The position numbers were made by a program, and so were the translations under genes. Positions 27,702-37,143 of a DNA stretch of 64,000 nucleotides are shown here, in pieces; within the stretch, counting starts at the first letter, position 1, and the number at the start of each line of letters is the position of its first letter. The notes beneath the pieces were generated by a model. The model was not told the origin of the DNA. It worked only from the letters and a program-made list of their open reading frames with translations, and ran no database searches. Origin of the DNA: Colwellia sp. Arc7-635 (GTDB taxonomy: Bacteria > Pseudomonadota > Gammaproteobacteria > Enterobacterales > Alteromonadaceae); the NCBI RefSeq assembly GCF_003971255.1, contig NZ_CP034660.1, forward strand, positions 3,038,001-3,102,000. The letters run 5' to 3'.

Positions 27702-28157
27702 TTAAATATCATCCATACGATGCGCTGCATGCATAAGTTGTTGAGATTTTAGCGACTGGTGCTGGATTAAGTTTTCGAGATGCGTTTTTACCGTTTCACC
27801 TGTAACCAGTTCCTTAATGGTGAATAACCAATCATTAAGCTGTTCTCTCACCTGTGTTGTCATATCAAGCATAGTCTCAATATTTACATCAGTTTTTTCT
27901 TTAAATGTAATAATAAGCGCTGATATATCATGTTCAATATTCTCATCCAGCCAGGTACTTAAAACACCAATAGATTCATCGCGGATTAAATTCTTAATAT
28001 CGAGAATATTCTCTGTTTGCTTTTCAATAATATAATACAGAAAAATGCGGGTTCGCTCGTCCTTTGTCTGATCTAAAAAATGGCGGTATAGATCATTCAG
28101 CTCTTGATTAATTTGTGTTACATGTTGATAAATTTCTTTTAATTGGTGATATCTCAT
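27702..28157 (-). CDS. All-alpha protein of unknown function in the NsrR-linked unit
   Basis: A 151-residue cytoplasmic protein predicted to be almost wholly helical, with four or five amphipathic helices (about residues 2-30, 36-62, 70-90, 93-117 and 120-148). It has no cysteine, signal peptide or membrane segment. Scattered His/Glu pairs (ELNDLYRHF, EKQTENI, HQSLKSQQLMHAAHRMDD) would allow a four-helix bundle of ferritin or hemerythrin-like type, but no diagnostic metal motif is present and I do not name a family. It follows the ferredoxin-NADP reductase gene by 38 bases on the same strand, so both are probably co-transcribed. Confidence 0.65.
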   Translation of the reverse strand: MRYHQLKEIYQHVTQINQELNDLYRHFLDQTKDERTRIFLYYIIEKQTENILDIKNLIRDESIGVLSTWLDENIEHDISALIITFKEKTDVNIETMLDMTTQVREQLNDWLFTIKELVTGETVKTHLENLIQHQSLKSQQLMHAAHRMDDI

Positions 28158-28195
28158 TTAGTACTCCTTGCCTTGGCAGGCAGTAGCTTGATCAC

Positions 28196-29233
28196 TTAAT
28201 TAGTGGCTACATGCTCTGTGTTAAGTAAATTTTGTAAAATCGGACTCGTTGTTGTGTACAGTGTTGCCACACGTTTTGTCGTGTCCATTGACTGCTTAAT
28301 AGCAAAAGCGGCTAATGCAGACTCATGAAAGCCACTTAAAATTAAATTTCTTTTACCTGGATAGTAATTTATATCACCTACAGCATATATACCCGTAATA
28401 GATGTTTGAAACTTCTCAGTATCAACACAAATTTGATGACGGTTCATTTCGAAATTCCAATTAGCAATAGGGCCAATTTTTGGCGAAAGGCCAAACATAA
28501 CCAGCAAGTGATCAACGTCAATCGTTCTTTTTAAGCCCGATGATTGCACAATAAGCTTACTAAGGGACTCTCCATCTTTTTTATAATCAACAACTTGTCC
28601 GCTGAGAAATTGCATGTCATAACTGGCACACAGCTGCTCCATTTTTTCGATACTTGCTGCAGATGCTCTAAAGTTGGTACTTCTGTGGATCAAAAGAACG
28701 CTTTGCGCAATAGGTTGCAATGTAAGTGCCCAATCAAAAGCACTATCACCACCACCAAGTACCACAACATTTTTATCTTTATATAAGTTTTTATCTTTTA
28801 CGCTATAAAAAAGTTGGCTGCCTTCGAATACTTCAATGCCTTTAACTTTTAAACGTACTGGCTCAAAAGCCCCACTGCCAGCGGCAATAATAACCGCTCT
28901 GCATTCTATTAAAACATCTTTGTCTGTTTTAACAAAAAATAGATCGTCTCTTTCTTTATCTATATCAATAACTTTTTGTGATAACAAATATTCTGGATTA
29001 AAAGGAGACGCTTGTTTTTCTAAAGCATCTATTATTGACTGAGCTGAAGCGACAGGAACCGCAGGAATATCATAAATAGGTTTGTCTGGGTAAAGTTGCG
29101 AGCACTGCCCTCCAAGTTCAGAAACACTATCAACAACTATCGCTTTAAGCCCTTGCAAACCTAATTCAAACACTTGAAATATGCCAACAGGTCCAGCACC
29201 AATAATAACAACATCAGTTTTTAAATTTTTCAT
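28196..29233 (-). CDS. Ferredoxin--NADP reductase, thioredoxin-reductase-like
   Basis: A 345-residue flavoprotein of the thioredoxin-reductase-like ferredoxin-NADP reductase family (Bacillus YumC type), which moves electrons between NADPH and ferredoxin. The FAD site is VVIIGAGPVGIFQVFELG (residues 9-26), followed by GGQCSQLYPDKPIYDIP, a family signature. The NADPH site is VVVLGGGDSAFDWAL (about residue 151), and the C-terminal FAD contact is GIYAVGDINYYPGKRNLI. The redox CxxC of true thioredoxin reductase is absent, as expected. It is the first gene of a two-gene unit and is divergent from a 52-codon gene and nsrR, hinting at a link to nitric-oxide or iron-sulfur stress. Confidence 0.88.
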   Translation of the reverse strand: MKNLKTDVVIIGAGPVGIFQVFELGLQGLKAIVVDSVSELGGQCSQLYPDKPIYDIPAVPVASAQSIIDALEKQASPFNPEYLLSQKVIDIDKERDDLFFVKTDKDVLIECRAVIIAAGSGAFEPVRLKVKGIEVFEGSQLFYSVKDKNLYKDKNVVVLGGGDSAFDWALTLQPIAQSVLLIHRSTNFRASAASIEKMEQLCASYDMQFLSGQVVDYKKDGESLSKLIVQSSGLKRTIDVDHLLVMFGLSPKIGPIANWNFEMNRHQICVDTEKFQTSITGIYAVGDINYYPGKRNLILSGFHESALAAFAIKQSMDTTKRVATLYTTTSPILQNLLNTEHVATN

Positions 29234-29378
29234 ATTGAGTGTTCCTTATTTTTGATTTTTGACTTTAAATTTTTGATAACTCATTAACTGAAATAATTTA
29301 GGCTAAACTAGCTTTAATCCAATCAATAGATACTTTTTATATGTACCTTATCTTACGCTTGCTATATCATACATGTCA

Positions 29379-29388
29379 AATGTACATT
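29379..29388. promoter_or_regulatory. AATGTACATT palindrome, weak candidate regulator site
   Basis: A perfect 10-bp palindrome in the 171-base region between the divergent reductase and small-protein genes; ATGTAC recurs at 29341-29346. It is only loosely like the AAATGCATTT-type NsrR consensus. Confidence 0.25.
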
Positions 29389-29404
29389 AAGAGTAACTTC
29401 GCAT

Positions 29405-29563
29405 ATGAACTTATTAAAAAATATATTAAGTTGGCTTACCAAAACGACACAAAATAAAGTGGATAAAGAAAAGCCTACATTGACTTTATACCCGGTAGAT
29501 AATTACCAAGAGTCCAATTTAGAGGGTTATTTATCCGGCTGTTGTATTAATAATATCTATTAA
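29405..29563 (+). CDS. 52-residue small protein with C-terminal Cys-Cys
   Basis: A complete 52-codon frame from ATG to TAA. The protein begins with a short amphipathic helix (MNLLKNILSWLTKT), has a lysine-rich middle, then TLTLYPVDNYQESNLEGYLS and ends GCCINNIY with adjacent cysteines. AAGAG lies about 11 bases before the ATG. I do not recognise a family. It is transcribed away from the reductase operon and toward nsrR, so it may belong to an NsrR-controlled set; the CC pair could bind metal or react with NO, but this is inference. The short length and modest ribosome-binding site limit confidence. Confidence 0.5.
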   Translation: MNLLKNILSWLTKTTQNKVDKEKPTLTLYPVDNYQESNLEGYLSGCCINNIY

Positions 29564-29825
29564 ATACGCAAACCGCGTGGGTACCCTAAAACATAAGGTT
29601 ATTGTTCAAGTAGTTTATTAAAAAATCACACTGAGCAGTGAATGCTAAACGATAATTATTACTACTTTAAGTGCATAGCTAATGCGTATTCAATTAACGA
29701 CTAATAAGTTATTTTTACAGTCAATTTAAATTTAAACACAATAAAAAGTGCTTTAAAGCACGATAATTCAACGCTATTTTTAGTAAATAGTGACAAAAGA
29801 TAACAGCGAACTAGCAGGGAACTAT

Positions 29826-30260
29826 ATGCATTTAACTCGACACACTGACTACGGAATGAGAATTCTTATCTATCTTGCTCTGTTACCAAAAAATGAAAAA
29901 GCGAGCATTGATACCATTAGTGCTTTATATGATATTTCTAGAAACAACGTAAACAAAATTGTTCACCAATTAGGTAAAGAAAACATAATTGAAACACAAC
30001 GGGGAAAAGGCGGTGGTTTTTTCTTAAAGTTAGCTCCTGAAAATATACGTATCGGAGATATGATAATTTTAATGGAGAACAGTTTAGAAATCATTGATTG
30101 TGAAACACAAAAATGTCGTATTGTAGCGGCTTGTAAATTCAAAGGTATTCTCAATGAAGCAAAAAAATCATTCATTGATACCTTAAATAAATACACTTTA
30201 GCTGATCTGATGGAAGGCTCTAGAGATGATCTTATTAACATATTTAAATTATCTCTTTAA
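29826..30260 (+). CDS. nsrR: Rrf2-family nitric-oxide-sensing repressor NsrR
   Basis: A 144-residue Rrf2 regulator. The winged helix is at residues 1-75 (MHLTRHTDYGMRILIYLAL and ISRNNVNKIVHQLGKENII). The iron-sulfur ligands appear as C-x4-C-x5-C in DCETQKCRIVAACKF (about residues 90-105), the spacing I recall for E. coli NsrR, and the C-terminal half FIDTLNKYTLADL is also characteristic. NsrR holds a [4Fe-4S] or [2Fe-2S] cluster that reacts with NO and releases repression. The start at 29826 is chosen because AGGGA lies 8 bases upstream and the family begins MxLT; the frame is open for 12 more codons. It is near a ferredoxin reductase operon and a small CC protein, likely regulon members. Confidence 0.88.
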   Translation: MHLTRHTDYGMRILIYLALLPKNEKASIDTISALYDISRNNVNKIVHQLGKENIIETQRGKGGGFFLKLAPENIRIGDMIILMENSLEIIDCETQKCRIVAACKFKGILNEAKKSFIDTLNKYTLADLMEGSRDDLINIFKLSL

Positions 30261-30473
30261 AAAATAGCCGCTTGAATACTCCCCAAAGTACATAGCGAGT
30301 TGAAATTAGTAAAGGCGAGCAATCTGCTCAAAATACATCCACTATATTTACAATAAGTGTACTTTACTGCAAACAAGGCTTAACCATAGCAAAATTTACG
30401 CTACATCAATGCTTTCTAGCCCTTACATGCTACAATATTGACTATACTCATTGTAACAATATTCTCTATTATC

Positions 30474-31343
30474 ATGGCCAAAAAACCACTCACTATTCGC
30501 AGTAAAACCATATTCGACGGTATTTTCACCAAATACGTTTTAAAGTTTCTTTTTACCCTTTGGTTCAAGATTGCCGGCTGGCAGCTTTGCAAGAATGCCC
30601 CTGAGGGAGCCGGCGTTTCAATTGCGGCACCGCACACCTCGAATTGGGACTTTTTTTACGCGCTTGGCGCCGCTATTCAGCAAGATGTGAAAATATACTT
30701 TTCTATTAAAGATAGCATTTGCCGAGTTCCCGTATTAGGTACTTGGCTAATGTATCTTGGCGCTATCCCTATTGACCGCTCAGAACAAGGCGTTGGCCAA
30801 GTTCAACAAATTAAAGACTTTATTGATAGCCAAAAATTAAACCGAGTGTTTTTCTTGTTTACTCCAGAAGGCACACGTGGCCCAGTAACAAAATGGAAAA
30901 CGGGCTTTTACCATGTTGCACAAGGTTGTAATTTACCGATATTTTTAGCTAAAGTGGATTATTTGAGTAAAGAATCAGGTGTTTTTCATACCTTTAAATT
31001 AACCGACAACAAAGAAGATGACATTAAAGCGATACAGGCCTCTTATGAAAGTATTCGCGGTAAGTTCCCTTTACATCAATACCCTGCATATACAGGAAGC
31101 ATACCTAAATTGTCAGAAGCAGAAACCAAAATCATTAAAGCGATGTATTCCTGTAAAGGCGTAGCCACTAAAATGGAAATCACCGCAAAAGCGAAACTGG
31201 GTGAATTATCAACAACCATGTTAGATTATTTAATTGAAAAAGGTATGCTAGAAAAAGTATCGCCTTCAGCTAATAATGAACCTAGCTATCAATTAACCTT
31301 TGCAGGAAAAGGTTGTTTCCTGCATTTATCGCCAAGCGTTTAA
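30474..31343 (+). CDS. Lysophospholipid acyltransferase-like protein with C-terminal winged-helix-like tail
   Basis: A 289-residue protein. The N-terminal 210 residues are a PlsC-type acyltransferase: APHTSNWDFFYAL carries the catalytic HxxxxD, FTPEGTRGP is the phosphate-binding block, and PIDRSEQG lies between; hydrophobic stretches suggest a membrane-associated enzyme acylating a lysophospholipid or similar acceptor. The last 80 residues (from ETKIIKAMYSCKGV) look like a small winged-helix domain: MEITAKAKLGELSTTMLDYLIEKGMLEKV followed by a strand pair ending YQLTFAGKGCFL. This combination is unusual. The ATG at 30474 (MAKKPLT) is preferred to an upstream TTG, because the family starts near here. 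It follows nsrR by about 210 bases. Confidence 0.75.
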   Translation: MAKKPLTIRSKTIFDGIFTKYVLKFLFTLWFKIAGWQLCKNAPEGAGVSIAAPHTSNWDFFYALGAAIQQDVKIYFSIKDSICRVPVLGTWLMYLGAIPIDRSEQGVGQVQQIKDFIDSQKLNRVFFLFTPEGTRGPVTKWKTGFYHVAQGCNLPIFLAKVDYLSKESGVFHTFKLTDNKEDDIKAIQASYESIRGKFPLHQYPAYTGSIPKLSEAETKIIKAMYSCKGVATKMEITAKAKLGELSTTMLDYLIEKGMLEKVSPSANNEPSYQLTFAGKGCFLHLSPSV

Positions 31344-31716
31344 TTACTCGTTATTTTGCAAACGACCAAGTTGATATGAGAAAAACGGTCTAAATATAAG
31401 CTCTAAGCCTGAGTTTATTAGCTATTTCCATCAGAAAATCATAAAAATATATCAATGAAATAATCAGTTTTATTTATCAAGGATGATAAATAAAACATTA
31501 GTGAGCGTCGGTAATATTCAAAACAAACAGCAAATCACATAGCTAAAGTAGTAGCGCATTTACCTTTACCACGCTTAAGGCCGATGTATTAATTAAAGAA
31601 AACGCTTCTCGCTGTGCAAAGTTTATTCAACAAGAGAGCAAGTATCTCTCTTTGCATTTAAAATTAATCCTGTTGCAATACTCATAACAACTCTAAAGCT
31701 AAAGTTTGTTTACTAT
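31344..31716. other. Intergenic region after the acyltransferase gene
   Basis: 373 bases between convergent genes. No complete frame or strong terminator is visible. Confidence 0.4.
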
Positions 31717-34700
31717 TTAAGGATGTATTAAATTTAACTTTCTTTCACTGATTAACTGCTGCACTTTGTCATGATTTAAATCATGTAAATCTGTTGAATC
31801 TAAGCTAGAAGTTGTCTCGATAACACACCATGTATTTCTGCCCTTTTCTTTTGCTTGATATAAAGCAAAATCTGATAAAACACTCGCTATTTTTTCTGCT
31901 GACTGCGCATTGAGTTGCTCTTCATCAGGATAAGAAATCGCGCCGATAGAGCAGGTATACTCCAGTAGCGTTGATTCTGAAATACTGACATTTTTATTAC
32001 AAATAGTTTGGATCATACGTTGGCAGATTTCGGGAATTGAGCTTTTACTATTAACTTGGCAAACCATAACAAATTCCTCACCTCCCCACCGTGCAAGCGT
32101 ATCACCCACTCGACATTGAGACTGAAGAACCTTTGCAAAATGTTGTAAAACAATATCACCAACATCATGGCCATATTCATCATTTACATTTTTGAAGTTA
32201 TCTAAGTCAAAAAATAAGAAAGCATACGCAGCGGAGTCGCTGGAAATAGATTTACGGTGAATTAACCTTTCATCAAGTTTGCTTAACGTATTTTGTAAAT
32301 ATCTTCGGTTATAGCAACCTGTCAGAGGATCAAGATAAACATCTTTTTTCAACGTTCTATTTTGACAAAAAGCAATAATGGAATATGAGACAACAACAAT
32401 AATAAAAATAAAAATGATCAACATCAACAGTTGTGGCCACCATAATCGCCAAATAGGTGTAGATATCACGATCTTTAACTGAGCCTCTTGTTCAGCTGAA
32501 GACCATTGACCATTAACCTTCATTGACACCCTAAGCAGGTAATTACCGCTATCTAGGCCAACATAACGCCCCTGAGTATAGTTAGTGTAAAACCAGCTAG
32601 CATCAACACCCTCCATTTTATAACGATAATTTATCTCTTTACTTTGATGAGAAAACTTACCTACATAGCCAAATTCTAAGACATTATTTTGCCAATCTAA
32701 CGATAATGAGGTTAACTTCTCATAAGCCGTATCTGTTTCAATAGGATGACCATTTTGGTTTAGTCGGGTAAAATATACCTTATTAACTTCTATTTTTTTC
32801 GAAAGGTTTTCAGGGTTGAAAATGGTCAAGCCATACTGGCTACCAAACCACATATCCCCATTAAACATCTTATGATGAGCAACAAGCCAAAAACTTAAAG
32901 GTAAATTGTATTCTTTACCGTAAATATGAAAAGTTTCCGTTAAGGTATTAAACTTAAATAAGCCTTTTTTAATAATATAACCATATAAATTCCCCTTATC
33001 ATCTTGCTCTGTAGCCTTGATAGGAAAACCAACATTGGTAAACTTCTCTTCGAATGTTTCATTTTTAGGGTCGAATAAATCAATGCCATTACTATCATTA
33101 ACGACCCAAATTTTTCCGCTTTCTTCCGGTAATAAATTAAGAATTTTATTCTCTGACGGTAGTTTTTTCTCATAACGGCTAAATTCATGAGTGATTTCGT
33201 TATAATGATTCAGCCCTTTCATTGTCCCTAGCCACAACTCTTGATCGACATAAAGTAACTTAAGAATAAAGTTTGAACTGATACTGCTCGCTAGCTCACT
33301 GTTATGTTGGAACTGTTCAACAAGCCCTATATTTTTATCAAATAGTAACAATCCCTTATCATAAGTGGCTAACCAAAGAAGGCTGGGATTAGTTGCATGC
33401 TCAACTATGTCACCAATTTTTGCGTTCAATGAAAAATACTCTTCAACCTTCGTTCTTGTTGAGTCTAATGCACTCAATGATCCGTCTAAACTGGCCAACC
33501 AAAGTGTCTCACTAGAGTCTTCATAAATAACATAGGGCATCGAGGCCTTAGGATCTGCAAATGGAATAAAGCGCTTTGTGGCTTCATCATAATGATGTAA
33601 ACCTACTTCACTTTTAGTGCCCAGCCAAATAGTGCCATCTTTAGTCTGATAAATTGGGCGAATATTGTTACTGATGAGTCCTTGCCCTAAATCAGACTGT
33701 TTTGTAATACTGGTGAATAGTTTTGGCTCAATAGCACCTAAATCCCCCCCTAAGGTAAAGGCTAATAATTGCTTTCTTTTACTAAAAAGGAGACCACTTA
33801 AGCGTATATCACTAAGAGGATTTAAATCTGATGCGGAGCTAAAATGAGACTCAACTAAGCCTGATCGAATCGAAAATTGAGTTAGTCCAATACTTGGACT
33901 GTGAATTAACCAAAGTTGCTGCTTAATATTTTCATAAACAAAATTAGTAATAGGCTTGTTTTGATAAGGTATTAATGTCGAAAATTTCGTGGTTTGCGCA
34001 TTAAACTGTAACAAACCGCGATATTGTGTCGCGATATAGAGCATTCCATCAATTTTTATTATTTTATTAATACTTAAGGCGTGTTCTGATGTTGATTGAT
34101 AAGGATATACGGTAGTTTTGTGGGTATTTAAGTCCAATAAAACCAGTGCCCCTTCTATACCAAACCAGCATTCTTTTTCTTGACAAAAAACAGCCCCGGT
34201 TAATATTTGTTTATCATCGTCCAATGGGATTTCAGTGAAGGTGTCTTTTTTAAAGTGAATTAATCGCTGATCCGAAACAAAAACTAATTCATTATTATTG
34301 ACGAAAGCAAGTGGCTGAGTCTTTCTCCAACCGCCAATGCTGTTAACTGAAGATGAGCCTTTACCCTGTACATGAACAAATTTATTCGTTAACTTATCAT
34401 ACTTATTTAAGCCACCATCGAGCGTTCCCACCCATATAACGCCATTATCCCCTTGAACGATGGCTGAAATATTTGCGCCTATAATTGATGAATTTTCTGG
34501 CGTATACAGAATGAGTTGTTCACCCATCCACTTTAATAAGCCACGTTGCGTTCCAAGCCAAATAAAACCATCGTCATCTTCAATAAAGCCGTTATTGGCA
34601 GCTTCATGTAATTGCTCTAGCTGTTTATAAGTTAGTTCATTCGCAACAGTACTAGTAAGAGAAAAGTTTGGCAGTAAAAAGCACAGTAAAAATAAAAAAA

Positions 34701-34722
34701 TGCACTGCTTAAACATAATCAC
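31717..34722 (-). CDS. Periplasmic beta-propeller sensor / diguanylate cyclase
   Basis: A 1001-residue membrane sensor. It has a signal peptide (residues 3-27), then about 620 residues of two-component-regulator propeller repeats (GFIWLGTQRGLLKW, GVIWVGTLDGGLNKYD, TIWLGTKSEVGLHHYD, ELWLGTMKGLNHYN), a Y_Y_Y domain (about 660-750), one membrane helix (LLMLIIFIFIIVVVSYSIIAF) and a GGDEF domain (about 800-980). The active site is RWGGEEF with RVGD five residues before as an I-site, and LYQAKEKGRN ends the domain intact. It should bind a periplasmic ligand, perhaps a saccharide as for related hybrid sensors, and control cyclic di-GMP. It is monocistronic. Confidence 0.9.
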   Translation of the reverse strand: MIMFKQCIFLFLLCFLLPNFSLTSTVANELTYKQLEQLHEAANNGFIEDDDGFIWLGTQRGLLKWMGEQLILYTPENSSIIGANISAIVQGDNGVIWVGTLDGGLNKYDKLTNKFVHVQGKGSSSVNSIGGWRKTQPLAFVNNNELVFVSDQRLIHFKKDTFTEIPLDDDKQILTGAVFCQEKECWFGIEGALVLLDLNTHKTTVYPYQSTSEHALSINKIIKIDGMLYIATQYRGLLQFNAQTTKFSTLIPYQNKPITNFVYENIKQQLWLIHSPSIGLTQFSIRSGLVESHFSSASDLNPLSDIRLSGLLFSKRKQLLAFTLGGDLGAIEPKLFTSITKQSDLGQGLISNNIRPIYQTKDGTIWLGTKSEVGLHHYDEATKRFIPFADPKASMPYVIYEDSSETLWLASLDGSLSALDSTRTKVEEYFSLNAKIGDIVEHATNPSLLWLATYDKGLLLFDKNIGLVEQFQHNSELASSISSNFILKLLYVDQELWLGTMKGLNHYNEITHEFSRYEKKLPSENKILNLLPEESGKIWVVNDSNGIDLFDPKNETFEEKFTNVGFPIKATEQDDKGNLYGYIIKKGLFKFNTLTETFHIYGKEYNLPLSFWLVAHHKMFNGDMWFGSQYGLTIFNPENLSKKIEVNKVYFTRLNQNGHPIETDTAYEKLTSLSLDWQNNVLEFGYVGKFSHQSKEINYRYKMEGVDASWFYTNYTQGRYVGLDSGNYLLRVSMKVNGQWSSAEQEAQLKIVISTPIWRLWWPQLLMLIIFIFIIVVVSYSIIAFCQNRTLKKDVYLDPLTGCYNRRYLQNTLSKLDERLIHRKSISSDSAAYAFLFFDLDNFKNVNDEYGHDVGDIVLQHFAKVLQSQCRVGDTLARWGGEEFVMVCQVNSKSSIPEICQRMIQTICNKNVSISESTLLEYTCSIGAISYPDEEQLNAQSAEKIASVLSDFALYQAKEKGRNTWCVIETTSSLDSTDLHDLNHDKVQQLISERKLNLIHP

Positions 34723-35167
34723 CTACACATAATTCAAGTTCCAAATTAACTACCTTTTTCGATTTAATATATAAGTGTTTCAACATACAATAGAGAGTAA
34801 ATGCTTTAGATTCAATATTGTAAACAAAAATAAATTAAAATCTAGCGGCATAAAGCTTATTTTAAATAAGTACTGTAGGGATATTAGCTAGCAAGTTATG
34901 TGTTAATTTATCGTGCTTAAAATTCAATAAGATTCTTTGAGTTTATAAGTTTTAGTTTAGTTTAGTTTAGTTTAGTTTTTAAATAGATCTGATAATACAA
35001 AGCGACTCACATTAATTTTTATATGTTTAAAAGCAAGAATAAATTAGGCCCCAAATATTAAGTTCTTAATTTAGCTAATCACTTTCAGTATAGGCAACAG
35101 CTTAGTATCTAAAACTCTATTATTCTAGCTTCGAATTGACATATATTAATTCAATGTAAAATCATCA
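34723..35167. other. Intergenic region containing a TTTAG tandem repeat
   Basis: 445 AT-rich bases between two minus-strand genes; apart from the repeat at 34951-34975, nothing supportable is seen. Confidence 0.4.
34951..34975. repeat. Tandem repeat TTTAG x 5
   Basis: Five perfect 5-base units followed by a T-run, about 190 bases beyond the 3' end of the ferric-reductase-like gene's intergenic partner, in non-coding DNA. Confidence 0.85.
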
Positions 35168-36508
35168 TCACCTCATATCAAATAGCTCAGAATGAAAGTC
35201 ATCGTTTGTAAGTCCTTTTTTTATAAAACCTTTACGTAAATTTTCCCCAAATTTTTTAGGTCCACAAAACCAAATCGTGGCATTTTTCCAATCGGATACT
35301 TGTTCGCATATTTGCTCTGTGTTTAATCGCCCGTCTTTATTAGCCACTAAAAGATGTAACTTTACATCTACTCCTTCACAAGCATTTTTAATCGCATTAA
35401 TAAACGACTCATCAGGTTCATTGGTGCTGTAAAAAAGATCGATACATTCACTGTTTTGTCTATTAAGTTTTTTTGCTGCTAAATCCTCAATACGGGCGAT
35501 AAATGGGGTTATACCAATGCCTCCAGCAACCCAAATTTGTCGAGTTTTACCGGCACTAAAGTCAAACTGTCCATAAGGCCCTTCAATTTCAACTGAATCG
35601 CCTATTTTTAAAATACTCGGTAACGTTTTTGTATAGTCACCAAGACCTTTAATAAGAAATTCAATTTTAGCGTCGTGATCCCAAGCTGATGAAATAGTAA
35701 ATGGGTGATGCCCTTCTTCTTTATCAAAGGTAACAAAGGCAAATTGACCAGCCTGATGACCACTCCAACTATTCTGCAAATCAATACTAAGACCCAACAC
35801 GCGATTGTCCTGGTGATACAACATATTTTTTATGTTACCCACGCAACGTCTAGAAACACCAATTTTTCGTGAAAGGGAAATAAATGCAGCAACCGTTCCA
35901 CTGATCATTAATAAGACGAGCAATACAGCTATAACTTCATCCCAATAATCAACTTTCATGAGTATGATCGAGTGAAAAACTAGAAACAGATAAATAACAG
36001 CGATAAAACGATGAGTTTTGAAAAAGTATCGGTAAGGAAACCATTTTACTAAGGCTACAACAATAAATAATATCATGGCATAAAATGCCCATTCACCTAT
36101 TGATTCAGCAAGACCGTGTTGTGCCTTAAAAAAACGTAATATAGTGAGTGTTTCTTCATGCGACCTATGACGAGCAGGCTTATTCATTAAACCCCAGTCA
36201 ACTAACCATTTTGGCACCATTACCCATAAGTAATGTAAAACTGAAAAAATAAGCCCGGTGATGCCTAGCCATTTATGTAGTCGATACGTTTTATCAAGCC
36301 CGCCAAGCATAGGTTCAATAATAAGCGGGCGAACGGCTAAAATCATACCAATGCTCATAACAGCTATTGCCATAATACCAGTGTAATTAATCATCGCTTT
36401 TCTTAGGGGGAAAAATTGATATGTTGAAAATAAGATGGGGTCTGCAAACAACCAGAGTAAGGTCAGACACAGAAGAGTGATATAAAGGATTAATTTTATG
36501 TTTTTCAT
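35168..36508 (-). CDS. Ferric-reductase-like membrane flavocytochrome
   Basis: A 446-residue protein with an N-terminal six-helix ferric-reductase-like membrane domain (residues 5-200) and a C-terminal FAD/NAD(P)H domain, the layout of Fre/NOX-type transmembrane electron carriers. Haem-ligand histidine candidates are in LHKWLGITGLIFSVLHYLW and in KTHRFIAVIYLFLVFH, pairs spaced across two helices. FAD binding is marked by HPFTIS, and the nucleotide site by WVAGGIGITPFIARI and IWFCGPKKFG. It probably passes electrons from NAD(P)H across the inner membrane to ferric iron or another acceptor. The start at 36508 (MKNIKLILY) is preferred, as AAAGG lies upstream and the membrane domain begins there; the frame is open 20 codons further. 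Confidence 0.85.
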   Translation of the reverse strand: MKNIKLILYITLLCLTLLWLFADPILFSTYQFFPLRKAMINYTGIMAIAVMSIGMILAVRPLIIEPMLGGLDKTYRLHKWLGITGLIFSVLHYLWVMVPKWLVDWGLMNKPARHRSHEETLTILRFFKAQHGLAESIGEWAFYAMILFIVVALVKWFPYRYFFKTHRFIAVIYLFLVFHSIILMKVDYWDEVIAVLLVLLMISGTVAAFISLSRKIGVSRRCVGNIKNMLYHQDNRVLGLSIDLQNSWSGHQAGQFAFVTFDKEEGHHPFTISSAWDHDAKIEFLIKGLGDYTKTLPSILKIGDSVEIEGPYGQFDFSAGKTRQIWVAGGIGITPFIARIEDLAAKKLNRQNSECIDLFYSTNEPDESFINAIKNACEGVDVKLHLLVANKDGRLNTEQICEQVSDWKNATIWFCGPKKFGENLRKGFIKKGLTNDDFHSELFDMR

Positions 36509-36788
36509 GATGATAGTACCTTTTTTACAACGTGTAAAACAGAGGCTGAACTGGTTTAGTTGTGCCATAAGAAATATGATTTTTTATGGCACAGCAAAAC
36601 ATAGCATGAGATCACAAGGTGAAACGCTAAGTTCTAAACTAATTTTATACGGGGTAATTATATGGTTCTTTGATCGAAAACTTGTTTTACCCAACGTTTA
36701 GCAGAAGAAGTAAAAATATAGCGGGAAATATTTTGACGCGCAGACATTTAAAGTTGTTGGCAACTTTGCCCTTCGTCATTGGGTATTG

Positions 36789-36816
36789 TGTAATGTGTAA
36801 TGTGTAATGTGTAATG
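36789..36816. repeat. Tandem repeat TGTAATG x 4
   Basis: Four perfect 7-base units in the non-coding DNA upstream of the ferric-reductase-like gene. Confidence 0.85.
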
Positions 36817-36830
36817 ATCAACTGATATAG

Positions 36831-37079
36831 ACATTGTCAAATCAAGCGCTACTTTCCATCATTAATATTGCCTATGTCGGCAGTAGAGCCATTATTGCAT
36901 TATCAATGCCTAATGGGGCGTGTATCATTTATTCGGAGCATGGACTGGTGGTTAGTAGCCCAAGCCAGCTTAAAAAACAAATCGAACAACTGCCATCTTA
37001 ACAAGGATTAATGAAATTACGCCCTGAGTTAACTGTTAGCTGGAATGTATCGAAAATTTACCGACTCATTGAAAAATAA
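36831..37079 (+). pseudogene. Possible gene remnant with internal stop, family unknown
   Basis: One reading frame runs protein-like for 56 codons, containing VGSRAIIALSMPNGACIIYS and VVSSPSQLKKQIEQLPS. It meets TAA at 36999-37001, then continues in the same frame (GLMKLRPELTVSWNVSKIYR) to a second TAA at 37077-37079. There is no suitable start codon with a ribosome-binding site. Composition resembles the C-terminal end of a real protein with one nonsense change, but I recognise no family and chance is possible. The rest of 36509-37143 holds only the TGTAATG repeat. Confidence 0.3.
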
Positions 37080-37143
37080 TATAAAGTAACGGCTCCCCAC
37101 TTACCTAACGAATAATAGAATAGATAAGCAGAGGTTTCATACA

